From assembly GCA_000149265.1 (NCBI GenBank), contig CH002827.1:2985272-3049271 (forward strand): a DNA stretch of 64,000 nucleotides, written 5' to 3'. Below the pieces are notes generated by a model. That model saw only the letters and a program-made list of their open reading frames with translations, had not been told where the DNA came from and searched no databases. A program made the translations under genes and the position numbers. The stretch comes from Ciona savignyi (lineage: Eukaryota; Chordata; Ascidiacea; Phlebobranchia; Cionidae). Numbering within the stretch: the stretch's first letter is position 1; every line of letters begins with the position of its first letter. This document shows, piece after piece, positions 1 through 13,500 of the stretch.

Positions 1-25
1 TACATCGCAACATCACTCTTTAGTT

Positions 26-362
26 ATCAGGTGTGTGTCGCTCTATTTTTACTCCACAAGTAGTTGTAGGCAAAAAAACTAACTGACTGTATAGAAATTT
101 AAAAAAAATTGACAGGTGCTTGTGGCTGTATTTTTACTACAAAAGTAATTGTAAGCAAAAAAACTAACTGACTAAACATAAATTTTTAAAAATTGACAGG
201 TGCTTGTGGCTGTATTTTTACTACAAAAGTAATTGTAAGCAAAAAAACTAACTGACTAAACATAAATTTTTAAAAATTGACAGGTGCTTGTGGCTGTATT
301 TGTACCTCACAAGTAATTGTAAGCAAAAAAACTAACTGACTGTACAGAAATTTAAAAAAATG
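26..362. repeat. 84-bp tandem repeat, about four copies
   Basis: A unit beginning GACAGGTGCTTGTGGCTG recurs at 111, 195 and 279, spaced exactly 84 bp. A diverged first copy starts near 28 and a last truncated one near 362. Copies 2 and 3 are almost identical. It lies in the intron just before the first Lgl exon of the window and carries no open frame. Confidence 0.85.
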
Positions 363-450
363 ACAATGTTAAAACTTTTAGGTGCTGTAGGTTGTTCATG
401 ATATTAATTTTAAAACACAAATTTAATGTCCGATAAAACATCATCTACAG

Positions 451-3400
451 TTCTGAGGAGCAGGTAAAAGTCTTCGCACTGCCTAAGATCTCTGCGAAGA
501 GGAAGTTCAAATTAACTGCAGTGGATGGCTCACTTATAAGGAAAGTCGCTTTTGCCAAGTTCCCAGCAGCCAAGAACAACGATTACATGGAGCATGCTCT
601 TGTATCTCTCACTAATATTGGTAGGTTTGCAAATGCAATATTAGTATCACTTCAAACACATTTTTTTGTTTAAAGTTTTACACGTTTTTTTATTTTAACA
701 TCACAAATGTCAAACATTTAAAATTTCAAATGTAATGCAAGGGTTTAAAACACTTCCTGGTAATATTGAGTATTAAATTATATTTATATACAAAACAAGT
801 TATTTGTATTGTTAGTTCTGTATATGGTTTGATCGGCTGTTAATGAGCCATTTTAAATATATGATTCCTAACACTAGGTTTATTAATAGTAATTGCATTT
901 TAATATTTAATTAATGTGCGTTATTCAAGCTTTCTTCAAAGTCAACCATCAGAATATATTAAGATCCTGCCTGATGAAAAGATATTCCTATACATATTAA
1001 GAAGCTTAGTTGTACAATACTACATACATTTCGTTGTGGCGACATATTCAGCGAAGCAATACTAATGCCTTTTTCCTGTTTCCGTCTTTGCGTGTGTTGG
1101 TTGATCGCAGAGTCGTCATTACAAAGTCGCCCCGCACAAACTAAACAGTGCAGTAGGCTACACCATTGTTTTTTAAACTGTTGGAAATCCGCTGCTTTAG
1201 CCAGTCACAAAGTCCTTGTGTAACACAACATTTGTATAACGCAGGTGAGATGCTTGTCCTTGGTCAACTACCATTGCTTCGCCCACAAGAAACCTATTCC
1301 TGTATATCACGTGAGGATCCCCATGGTATTTCCTCGTGCCTCCTGACCGCAAGTGGCCAAGGTAAGTGGATGTGTTTGATTGACGGGGCTGTCAATATGA
1401 CTGTTTTAATACCAGTCTGTATCTGTATCCCAGTTTTGTTGTGTTAAATGCTTACAAATGCAGGATTGAGACTAGAACGCAACACATTTTACCGAGATAT
1501 AAATCAGAGCAACAACAGTTTAACACTCTTTGTTCATAACTGCCACAACTTCTTGATCTCCTCTTATCTCAGAATTTCTTAAATAACGGTGTCACTACTC
1601 CAGGTATGTACCTCATCTCACCTTCCGAGTATGAACGCTTTACCTTGTCCACCGTGAGCAGTATAGAGCCAGTGTGTCGGGTGGTTAGGAATATTGCCAA
1701 CCACACGGTGGAGCAAGAGCTGAACGAAACAAAAGTCGAAGTGGTGGTGGAAGAAGTAAAACAGGTTCGCGTTTTCGATAATTTTTACAATACTTAAAAA
1801 AATAAGAGAAAAGGTTCTGAATTGGTGTAATAACCTTTTAATTTTATTGCATATTTTTATTAGACATTCTTAGTGGTCGAATTTAAACAAAAAAGTTATA
1901 AAATCATAAGAAAAGTAATAATCCAAGGCCGATGTTTATTTTTTCCTAATTAGTTATGTTATTTCGATATTTGATTTTGTGTGATTTTTGCTTAGACTGT
2001 CTTAAATATCTCTACATTATGATACTAAATTAGTATGGGTTTCTTTTTAATAAGATCCCTCTGTATGCGAAGGGTTTGTGTTTTATAATAGCACTAATTA
2101 TCGGGAGGTTACCTCTTTAAATGTTCTGTGTGAATAATTCATACCACATACACAATTAAATGCTGGATATGGTGGACTATACAATTGTTCTGTAATTTCA
2201 TGGTCTTTCATCTCTTTAAGTGGTTTTAAATTATCAAGTTTAAAAAATTTTGCAACTACACAGGAGCTGGATATAAAGTTGACGACACCATCTCGAAATC
2301 GTGGAGCGGGTGGGGCTGCCGTCGTGGCCACCAAACCAACTTCCCCAAAGACCCCGTTGTTGGGAGACAGTGATGAAGATGAGGAAGATGATGACCGACA
2401 TCACGTGGAGCAACATGAGAGTGAGTTTAACAGCTGATGTTCGCTGTAGCAAAATAGTTTTTTGGATATAGAGTTAAAATTTGATCGCTGTACCTGTAGC
2501 ATGATAGTCGGTAAGGGGTGTTGTCTGTCTTGTAGTTAATAATATTAACAGAATAAAGTCCGCTTTTGACATATAATGAAACAAGTATACGCCTTTTGGT
2601 GTGCCACTGTGTCATAGATTAGTACATAATAATATAGCAACGTGTGTATAAAAATGTTATGACTTTTATTGCAATTTAATTAAGTCAGCAAGTCAGCTTC
2701 AACCATTATTGGGATATGGCACTTATTGGTTTGGGCAGGACTGCCATGCTGTTTACAAGGAATTTCAAAGAGTGGTTGGGTTGAATTTACAAGGGTGGTT
2801 GGGTTGACCTATTTGCCCTAAGAGTTGTGTTGGGTATTGTATGACACGATGTCAAGATGTGATGCACAGTAAACATAGATTTAGTTCGCTTGGTCCATAC
2901 TTCCCATATTGTTCTGTATGTTACTTATTAGCAATTGAGTAAATGGTGGAATAATTGAAACTATTTTTTTTATTCATTTCATGGTAGCTGGTGCCTTAAA
3001 CAAATTCTACCAAATACAAATTTTTATTTTCATCCATAATATGTGGTGCATTTTGCCGCAAATCTTTTCTTTTTTTTATAAATTAGCAAAAACTATTTAA
3101 ATTAAAAGAAAAACACAATGTAGTAAATTATTTTAGATTTCCAAAAGTTTTTTTGTGGCAAACTTTTAAAACATGCCTGTGACCTGTTGTTAAGCAAACA
3201 CACAAGACACAACTGGTACTTAACACACATTGGGGAAACTTTGCATGGAATGTTCAATTCTGCCGAACTGAGGACACATGCCTCCTGCATGTCATGCGCT
3301 GCTGTAATACTGATGAATATTAAATATATCTTTGATTGTCGTGTGTGAAGTTATTCTTCAGAATAAAAAAGTGTTCAAACTACACAATTAAAATTTAGAA

Positions 3401-5006
3401 CAATACTTTTAATGAATTATGATGTAATTTTCAACCCATTAAACCGTGGCATGCCGTTTTATGCTAATTCTTAGCGTTGTATCGATATTGATTTGTGTGT
3501 TTCATGGTAGCATTGCGTAACTCCTGCTTGTAAACCTGGGCACGTGCTTTCGCTTTCGCACTAACATGACCTTTGCCTGACCTTTGCCCTCGTGACCCCA
3601 AGGTGTGCTCGAGGAAGCGGAGAAGACACTGGCAGAGTTAAATGAGGAAGTCACTGATATTGAGGAGGATCCTGCTCAAATCAATGTACAGGATCTTCTT
3701 GGGTGAGATTCGATTAAATCCACTGCGACAAGATTTTTTTGTTTTCCCTTCATATCCTGGATAAAACAACTTATATCTTTATGCTAAACAAAAATATCCC
3801 ATAATTTGTTTAAATATTTTAGTACATTTTTCCTTTATAAAAAAAATTGTCCTTAACAGCCTAGTACCAGTAATAACATTTTTACAAGGTTAATTATGTA
3901 TCCCCAGTCAATTTGTATTGAACAATATATCGGTATATAATTATTTATTCTGTACCAATAATTTTCATACACAAGGAAAAGAACCCTCAACTTTCTTAAC
4001 AATTCAGTCTGTTGATTTAAAATTAAATAAATTAAGCATATCTCCTGATGTTCACTTTGCCGGACTTGATTTGCATGAAAAATAACCAATTAATACTTTG
4101 TTCAACTGACCGAATGCACGTTTTTTCTGGTACCTCCTTAACATTTCCACCAGTTTGCATGCTTGGCTGCCTCAGTTGATAACGACCTCCATCTATTCCC
4201 TCAGATATTAACACACAAACCAGTGCATGAAACATGCGATTCGTATTTTCATCATTTAAACACATTGTTTTGTTCAATGCCCTAAAAATTAGTCGAATAT
4301 CACAGTCCTAACAATCATTCTTTAGTATAATGGTCATTGCCCTGTAAATAACTCACTAGATGTGGCGTTTTAGGTAACAAAGTTGTAGAAAGTCGGATAA
4401 AATGTTCGTCACACTACCTTTCATGCTGAACAGATATATTTTTACCATGCCAGTGTGACTTAGCGTATACAAACATTTACAATGTAATGTGATGTAGTGA
4501 AATCAAAACCAACCACAAAAACAGTGTTTTATTGTATAACAAAACCTGGGAAAAAGTCGGGCCCTTTCGATACATTACCTTTTTTATAACAGGACGGTAG
4601 CGGAAGCTGAACGGGTGTTAAGCGCCAGCTAATGTGAAGACAAATTTGCCAGTAAGTCAACGACATGGTTTTAGAATTTTGCAACTTGACTGAATCATAT
4701 AATGTACGCAAAGAAGCCAAAGTTTTTTTTGATTTATATTTTAGTCTTTCCGTGTTGAATTTATTGAGATGTACTGTATTTAAACGACATGGTTTTTATA
4801 AATTTTTGATTGAATCATATAATGTAAATGAAGAAGCTAAAGTTTTTTTTGATTTATATTTTAGTCAGAAATTTATTGAAATGTGGTGTATTTAACAATT
4901 TGTTTGACGCTGCTAAATCTAATCATATTCATGACATTTTGCATCCTGTTAACCATTCACTTTATTTCTTTAATCATGTAGATCGATGATGAAATGCAGC
5001 AAGTGA
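451..5006 (+). CDS. LLGL: Lethal(2) giant larvae homolog (LLGL), 3' part of gene
   Basis: C-terminal exons of the Lgl cortical polarity protein, a WD40-propeller scaffold that is a target of aPKC and opposes the Par complex at the basolateral cortex. Exons: 451-620, 1245-1361, 1604-1764, 2264-2420, 3603-3702 and 4982-5006 (last one less sure). All joins keep phase. The peptide reads EEQVKVFALPKISAKRKFK, then YSCISREDPHGISSCLL, then YLISPSEYERFTLS, which follow the last propeller blades and C-terminal segment of vertebrate LLGL1/2. The tail is acidic (DSDEDEEDDD) and ends INVQDLLGS..., resembling the VKDFLGS end of LLGL; my proposed last exon supplies the S and six more residues before TGA. 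The 1764 donor is a weak GTTCGC. The gene starts upstream of the window, so the N-terminal WD40 repeats are not seen. Confidence 0.88.
4692..4883. repeat. 120-bp tandem duplication
   Basis: GAATCATATAATGTA at 4692 recurs at 4812, followed in both copies by AAGTTTTTTTTGATTTATAT. Both copies stay open in one + frame and give a 76-codon ORF, but it has no family resemblance and sits in the last Lgl intron, so I treat it as a non-coding duplication. Confidence 0.7.
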
Positions 5007-7581
5007 CAGGTTAAAATGCCATGATGCTGTTGTACATATCCCAGCTTTTACCCTGCCCCCTCCCTCCCTCTATCCATCCTAGATGAATTGCGTGTAGAAT
5101 GTAGTAGTCGTTGGTGGAGTGTGATTCCAGCAACCTTTATTGCAAAGGTTGGGGTACTGTTTTAGTTTTTACCAATGTGTACGAGTTTTTATTTGTGTCC
5201 GTCACTTTTTCATTGTAATCTATTAGAAAAAGCAATTGAGTGTGCTTGAGCATATATATATGTTGTCGAATCACATTAAAACTTATTTCTGGACTTTATT
5301 CTACAGCCATGGTGCTTTTAGCTGTGGGTGGTAGTGGAAAATACTCTTATTTTAAATGTTAGGAGCTGTGCCTGATTTTTTACAACTCCCATAATGTATA
5401 TTCGTAATGAAATAGGCCATTTTAGTATTCATAATCATTTTAACAAAATTTGTGTTATTGTCGCAACTCACCCAATTAAATAACTGAATGAAGTTATCTC
5501 AATTTTCTCATAGTCAATTTTTGTTGTTTCTTTTTTTCACGGTGCATTTATAATTGTGTTGTTTGAACTAACAAAATTCTTGTTTTAACTGACTTTTAAC
5601 TCGCACTAATAAGAAAATGAATTTTTTCTGTTTACCTAATGCTATGCTAAAGTGATTTGGTACGACTTTAATTAACAAAAAAATGTTTTGTATCGCTAAT
5701 CCAGTAAAAGCAAAAAATGTTACACTGAAAGTAATTCAGTAAAACACACATGTTCTGTAACTGTTATTGCGCATAGTTTTAGCTGCTTACTTAGTTTTTG
5801 ACATTTCAAACGATAATTTTAAAGTTAATTTTACCTTTTGCGTTTACTATTGCTTGGTGGACTATACAATGGACCGAGAACATTGTGCAACAATTTTAAC
5901 TAAAAAATTCCAACTTTTTACGAAAACTTTTCGAATTAAACATTCTTTTTATGCGATAAAAATGCGCTTATTTTGAGGTTTTAATTGAAAATCACTCAGC
6001 TGAACCTCAAATTGACATTTCCTTTGTATTTGGCGCTTCTAACATTGTGCTTGTAAATTCCTGTCGGTGGATTTGCCGCTTTTGTTATGGTATTAAATAA
6101 AAATTAACCATGCGTACTTGTTTTTTTACTCGCATTGATTACTTAAGAAACTTGGAGCATCTAGGTAGGTATGTCTTTAAAGCTACATCCTGACACTCGC
6201 AAGTTGGTATTCCTCTATTTTAAAACCCAGATTCGACGTAACAGTCTAAAGGCATGTGTGTTTTTCTTGAAGACTTATAATTTGTATGTTTTAACTTTAA
6301 ATCATTTGGAACTTGCAGACACATGTTGAGAACACGCTTTACTGTTTTTTGATCAAAATCCTGTTACCTAAAGCAAAAATCGTTTCCCAAGTGAATGTTT
6401 ATTGTGACTGTTATTTTTAATCAATACCACTGCGTTTTTGCAAGAATGTCCGATAATAAACGGAACATTCTCGATACGATATTCATCTTTACACATTTCG
6501 GGTTGTCATCTTGATCCAATGGATTGAAATGCACTTTTGAAAAATCGAAGTGTGATGTCTACAGCAAGCTGACAACAATTTGATTCAACTACTGTTGATG
6601 TACAAATCTGAGAAAGACAATATCTATTTCTAGCTCACACTGTCAAGGGGGAAATTTACCAAATTAAACTGTACAACACCTCGAATATCTTACCATTCAA
6701 TTGTTATGGTGGTTTGACTACAAATTCAATGACACAAATATTGTTTTTTTTTGTTTAATTAAGGTGGATAATATTTGACAGTGGATTAACTAGTAGCAAA
6801 AATTATGAAACAGTCTACTTATTCTCTACCTTTAGCAGTAAACAATAGATTTTATAGGAAAACACAATATAATGTAATTCACAATGATAGATAGCAGTTT
6901 AAAAACAAAAAAATATTTTCAAGGCAGATTGTCCAACTTAAAACAAAAAAAATCTGATATCTTATCTACAACTAAACATTGTTATTTTTATTTAAAGAAC
7001 TGTGGAACCAACAGTTTACTCAAAATTTTGTTTCTTAACCTAAAAATATATTAGTAAATTTATTTTGCAAATGTACAAAGATAGCTATACATATACAGAC
7101 AAAATTAAAAAAGGGTATTTCACAAATGTTGGTTTTGTCTCTATTGCAAATGGATTTTTTGAACAAAAAAAAACAAAATTTAAAATGTTTTAAGCAATAT
7201 ATTCTACACATTAAGTAGGCAGAATTCTGTTTATTTATAAACTGCAATAAACTTTTACTACAATTATGTATTTTATGATTAATATTGTAGTGTGCAGTGA
7301 AGGTGTTCTACTGCCAAGAAAATCGAATACATTCATAACAGTAAAAAATATATTGAATTAACAGTAAAAATAAACACTTATTTACATTGATTAAGAAAGA
7401 TTGGATAATTTTTTAGAATTTTAAAACTTGATAAATATGTTTGCATTCCTGTGGGTGGTATGATAAGCCACTAAGGTTGGCAAACAAACAAAATTTACAG
7501 AACCGACAGTTCTTGAAAGGTCCTACAAAAAATCAATTAAAAGATGACTTGTGATCTTAAATGAAGATTAATTTTTTTTCT
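5007..7581. other. Intergenic region between convergent Lgl and PLAT-ankyrin genes
   Basis: AT-rich DNA between the 3' ends of two convergent genes. It must hold both 3' UTRs and poly(A) sites. The open frames here are short and low in complexity, and I see no exon, RNA gene or transposon that I can support. Confidence 0.5.
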
Positions 7582-10500
7582 TCAATTCTCATCTGAAGAT
7601 GATGAAGATCTTGCTTCATCTCGGATGCTGTCCAGGAAGCTTGTCTGTCGCTTCATCATACTTGCTCTCTGCTGATGGTAAATCTTCCTCTTTTCTTCCA
7701 GATCAATGCTCACTCTTCTTGCAACCAATTCATCCGGTTTCTCCTGGATTGTTTAGATTTTAAAATTTAGGATTTTTAGAGGGATATTTGTCGAATTTTT
7801 AGAGGGATATTTGTCGATTTTTAGATGGATATTTGTGGCTCAGTTTCGAATCCATAATAGGCTAAAACTCTTTTATTCTATAAAATTAGGTATATAATGG
7901 CGTAAACCAATCGGCCACACTGCCTTAACCCATTTGTTAATTAGCACAATACTTTTAACTCGCACTAATAGAACCTATTTTATCCAGCAACCCTAAAACA
8001 ACTTGTTTTTATTAAAACTTTAGGATTTTTAAAGGGATACCGGTATTTGTCATTTTCCATGTATGAGATATTTTTTAATTCTGCAACTAACGGCAAACCT
8101 TTTCCTCCTCTACTGATGTTGAATATGCCTCCTTCTCACACGATGACTCTTCGGATGAGGACGATGATGATGAATCGTGGTACGATCCCATGCTGAAACA
8201 AATCATGTTTGAGAACTATTTGGGATAGGATATTCATGTTTATCCCCTTGAATGGGAAAACTAAGGGGTTAACAAATGAGCAATCGTCAGATCACCTCGC
8301 GCCTACCGTCGGGTTATCAGAGATATTGCAATGTATTGTATATGGTAAAATCGTTCCTTTAATTTGGTAGAACCCGATAATCAGATGGGTTCAGGCAATG
8401 TCCGTAAAGTGCCTTGCCCAAGGACACAACCGACTATCTAGCGACCGGTTTCACACCTGCAACCTTTCGATTAAAAGACGACGCACTTAACCGCCAGACT
8501 AACCGGTCGGACAATTTGTCTAAAATCATTACTGGCACCATTCATCCCATAGACAATACCACCATCAAATTTCGAATATGTGATTAAATAATCCTTCAAC
8601 AAAACTTTTTATAAATACAGTAGATATAAACCATGTTTAAACATATTGGTACTACTATGCATCTGTTAATGTACAAGATTATAGGGTAATAGTCGAAAAT
8701 GAAAATCTTTAATAGTAACTGTCCTAATACACATGTAATAAGTGGTTGATATAAAATCTCACCTAATGATTGCCACAGAAACTTGGCAGAGGACATGATA
8801 TAACTAATAAATCCACCAATACTGAAAATTACATAAAACAGGATCCTGTTTACATACAGTGTCAAACTGTCGCCTGGTATTCATGGTATGTAAGCTCCAC
8901 CTTTACTTAAAAAAATAACCCATTTAAATCTACAAAACATGGTGCTGTGTAAAAATGTACAACATAGTAAATTGGTGACGCATATATGTTCAGGAAAACA
9001 CATCAGTTTAATGGGGTTTTGTATACTTCGATCACCTGCTTTTGCTTGACTGTAGCAGCGATGCAGATGAACTTTCATGTTTCAGCTTGTTTAAACGAGA
9101 TTTCAGAAACAAAACCACTGCTCTGTGCTTGTACTGCTTAGCAAGTGCTAATGGTGTCCTATTAACAGTGGCAGGTTTATTATCAGGAGAAAATATAGTT
9201 TGAAGAAGGTACTGGTACAAAACTGTCAAAATTAAGATCCCTAATAAATTAAACTCTTGTATTGTATAATAACAGTAGCATGCAGGAAATGAAGTCAAGG
9301 GTACATTGGTAGATAAAAAAAATTATTAAAAAGTCAAACTTTAAAGTGAAGATCAATTTCAGAACACTGTACAGACTGCATTTTTATTTATTTCAATAAG
9401 GCTCAGTTTCGAATCCATCAAGACCATTTTATCATATAAAATTAGGTAAATAATGACGTAAACCAACCGGCCACAATGCCTTAACCTTTTTGGTAATTAG
9501 TACAATACACCCCTATTTTATCCATCAACCCTAAATTAACTCGTCTTAATTATTTATTATCTAATAAAACCCAATGAATTTGATTTATTTTGAACTACAC
9601 TCATCTGTACTGAACTCAAAATATTTAAAAGTTTTTCTCGCCTGTCCATGTTGTCCTTCGCTTTCAATTTCGCATCGTTGTCAACCAACCACTTGGTGGC
9701 ATCTAAATGGCCGCACATGGAGGATAGATGGAGGGGAGTTTGAAGGTCGATGTTCGTCGCATCAAGCGAACCTCCCACATCGTGCAAAGCCTGCAACAGT
9801 TGGTTGCTGATATCCAGGTAAATAGATGAATAAATTCAAATGTATATCTGGCTGCTCAGCTTGGTCGGTTGGATCATCAATTGTCAGATATTAGTTAATC
9901 AAAACGAAAACATCCACTAGTTTTAAAAGTTCTATATTTAAATCAGTTCTACAATATTTTGTTCATTTGGAGTTTTTTTCCTTTTTACATGTGCAGATAT
10001 TTGGTAACAAATTTTGTTTTCACGTAGGCAGTTAAAAAACAGCCAGTTTAGTGGCCTCATTACAGATGTGGATGAAGCAACCCTACTAAAATTGCTACAA
10101 TAATAAGTTCGAAAAAAAACTCGATTTACTGACCATAAGACAATTAATGTGGCCATGCATTGCAGCCATATGCATGGCTGTGTAGCCTGTTGGAGTCTCT
10201 GCTTTCAGATTTGCACCTGTCTCTGTCAGCCACTGAAATTTGGATTTTGTTTTGAATCATTTTTATAACCATTTGTATCCAAGTAGTCCGACCGGTTAGT
10301 CTGGTGGTTTAGTGCAATGCCTTTCAACCGAAAGGTAACTGGTTTAAAACTGGTTGATAGCTAGTCGGCTGTGTGCTTGGGCAAGGCACTTAACTGACAT
10401 TGCCTGAACCCAGCGGATTAATGGGTTCTACCAAAATGAAGGAATAGCTGCGGTACCCCAACAGTGGGCACAAGGTGATCTGATGATTGCCTGTGTGTTA

Positions 10501-13500
10501 ACTCCCTTGGTTTTCCAATTCACAGGGATAAACATGAATATCCTATCCTAAATAGATGGAAATAACCAAACTTTATTGATTAGCCTCATGTTGTCAGTTC
10601 AGCTTGTTTTTAGGCCAAAAGTTTATTAGTCAGTGAGCAACATACAAACCTTTAAAACATCAGTTTTTCCATATGCAGCAGCCACATGAATAGGCGTCCA
10701 ACCCTGTTCATTTTCTTTCCTAAATAAAAGATGTTCAGAATTATACTGTTAAACACAAACCACACACAAGCTCAGCAAGTTTTAGTTCTGCATCCAATCA
10801 AGTAAACATTCGCGCACCATCTGTTACACAACCAAAACAACCTCACCATCGTGTTAGCCGGCATGTCAGTACAGCCACAAAAAACAATGTAACTTTCCTA
10901 GTTCATAAAGATGTCACTTACTCTCTAAGTTCAGGTTTTAGGCTGATAAGCTCAACCACCTCATCCAGTCTTTTTTCCTTGATGACGTTGTGCACATCGC
11001 TGCGGATCAGAGGTTGCCGTGGTGATGCCAGCGTCCCTTCTTCTTCGTCAGGAACAAGATGGGACGACTCATCAACTTGTTGATGATGCGGCACTTCTTC
11101 CTCAACTTCTGGATGGCTGATGTTGATTTGCAGAGATGCAGCGAGTCCAGTCTGGAACAAATATCGGTTTGTTTATGTCATTTTCATGCGAAAATCAGAT
11201 TTTGTGCAGGTAAAAACTAATATTTAAAGCTTTCAGGAGATTAGAGACTGCTTGCTGTACTAGTGGAAGGAAAAACCACTTTAGCGATTTTGCTGAAATT
11301 GTCAATTCTTTTTTGTGACAGTGGCTTAAAGCTCAATGTAATTCATTATTAAATTTTAATACCAGAAAAGCAGTCCATGCAGCAAAAACAAAAAAATGCT
11401 ACTAACATTCGATCCATCCGTAGAAACTTTTACTTTTACATCGATTTCATCTTCTTTGTGTTCTGGAAAATGAGTTTTAGTAGCATTAATTATGCCTGGG
11501 AACACAACATGATTGAGGCAAACTGTTGGTGTACTGACATGGGATTATTGCATAAAAGTGTACCACATATTGCATAACTAAGAAACTGATCGCTAGCTAG
11601 TTGGCTGCGTCCTTGGGCAAGGCACTTTACGGACATTGCCTGAACCCAGCGGATTAATGAGTTCTACCAAATTGAAGGAACGTGTCTATTATACACCACA
11701 CTGCAATAGCTCTGGTAACCCGACGATGGGCGCGAGGTGATCTTATATTGCTGTGTGTTAAGCCCCTTGGTTTTCCCATTCACGGAGATAAACACGAATA
11801 TCCTATCCTATCCTCCTAATAGTGGACCAACGCATGGTCCTCAGGAGGTGACTAAATGATCACATTACCTTCTGCATCATCTTCACTGGAGCTTGATGAT
11901 GAAGATGATGATGAACCTGCGCTCTCCCCTGATTCTATTGACTCTTCTTTGGATTGTGATTCGTCTTCTTCTTCTTGAACATCATTCAGTATTTGATGCT
12001 TCGTCACCTGATAATAACACATTTTTTAAAAAAAGTGTGTCTTTAAAAATTTCAGCAAATTTTTGTATTACACATAGTTTTGACTGTAGACAAAATCAAA
12101 TAAATTACTGCACAATGCAATAACAAAATTGATACATTATGGATACAGTCACACATATCACTACCAATACTTTACCTGGATCTCCCCAAATTCTTCTGTT
12201 GCTTCCGTCGCTTCTGCAGCTGAGAACTCCTCTTCACGGTGGAAACGAGGAAATTGAGAGTCGGTTATCTTCACCTTCTCTGCTATCGATGGAAGACGCT
12301 GTCGAGGAGGAGGCTCCTCTGCATCGGAGCTGTCGGAGGCAGATGTTTTATCTGAGTTCTTTTTGGAGGAAATGCTACTGGAGCTGCTGGAGTGGATGCT
12401 ATGTTCAGGTCGAGGTGAAACAACTTTCAATATTTCTTCTCGTTCATGAAATGCTGGTTGATCCATCATGTCTTCCGTCTTCGCGATGACGATTTTCCTG
12501 CTCTGTGATGCTTGGCTGCTGTCGGTGAGCGTGTCATCATCATCAGACGAGGCATCGCTCGAAGAGTCATCACTTCTCTCCACATAGCTTCTCCCGTCGT
12601 TCGTTGTGCGGTCCTCATCGCTGCTCAGTGCGCTGTACTCCACTTTGCTCTCGACTTCGTCCACATCGAACAACGCTCGAGGAGTGGCTGACTCCAATTT
12701 GGCATCATCTGCATCTTTCGGTTCTGGAGGTGCATTGGTGATGACGATATCCAGATGCACGGTTGGTGCATCTCCATCCACAACTTCCACACTGTGCTCC
12801 GAGCTTTTACGACTACGTCCAGATGAACTGTGATGAAGTAAATTTTTATGTTTTCGTTTTGGTCAACATAACTTAACCCATTCAGTCATCAGCGTGCAAA
12901 AACTTCTGGGTTTAAAGGCTAATTTATTTTTTATTACTCTTGGTAAAAATATTTATGGTATATAGCATGAAACCCAAAAGTACCAACAGGTGCCATCATG
13001 GCTAAATATCCCTATTAGTGTTGTGGTTAAGATAAGTAATCATGACAAACAGGGTCTGTGTTCGATTCCCACAATGACCACCCAATTTTATGCCTGGCCA
13101 CAACCCAATATCTCCAGCATCCCAAATGTAACCTTGTTGTAAATGAAATAGGGAGTAACCTATTCTCTGACATGGTAATTGAATAAAGGTTGAGATGCAC
13201 AACCTACTGACATACTAATAAGCTTAAATATACTCTTGTACGCATTTTTTACTTGAATCAGAAATGTTAAAAATGAACAAGTTGACTGTAGCTCAATATA
13301 TGTCATATATCAATTTATCTACCTGCTGATACTAGATTTTGATTTCTTTCGAAGCAATTTCTTTCTTTTTAATATACCATCATCACTAGAGATTGAGCTA
13401 GCTGAATCAGAACTAGATAGTTGAGAAGACTCTGAAAACAAAACAATGAACAATAATGAAAACAAAGCATTTTTACAATAACAGATTGTTTTAAATTGCA

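Noticed and set aside
10286..10360. Possible tRNA gene at the SINE head
   Set aside because: No complete cloverleaf or anticodon loop, and the same head recurs in many truncated copies with a SINE body.
12139..12489. 116-codon + strand ORF
   Set aside because: A shadow of the Ser/Glu-rich exon 12176-12827 on the other strand.
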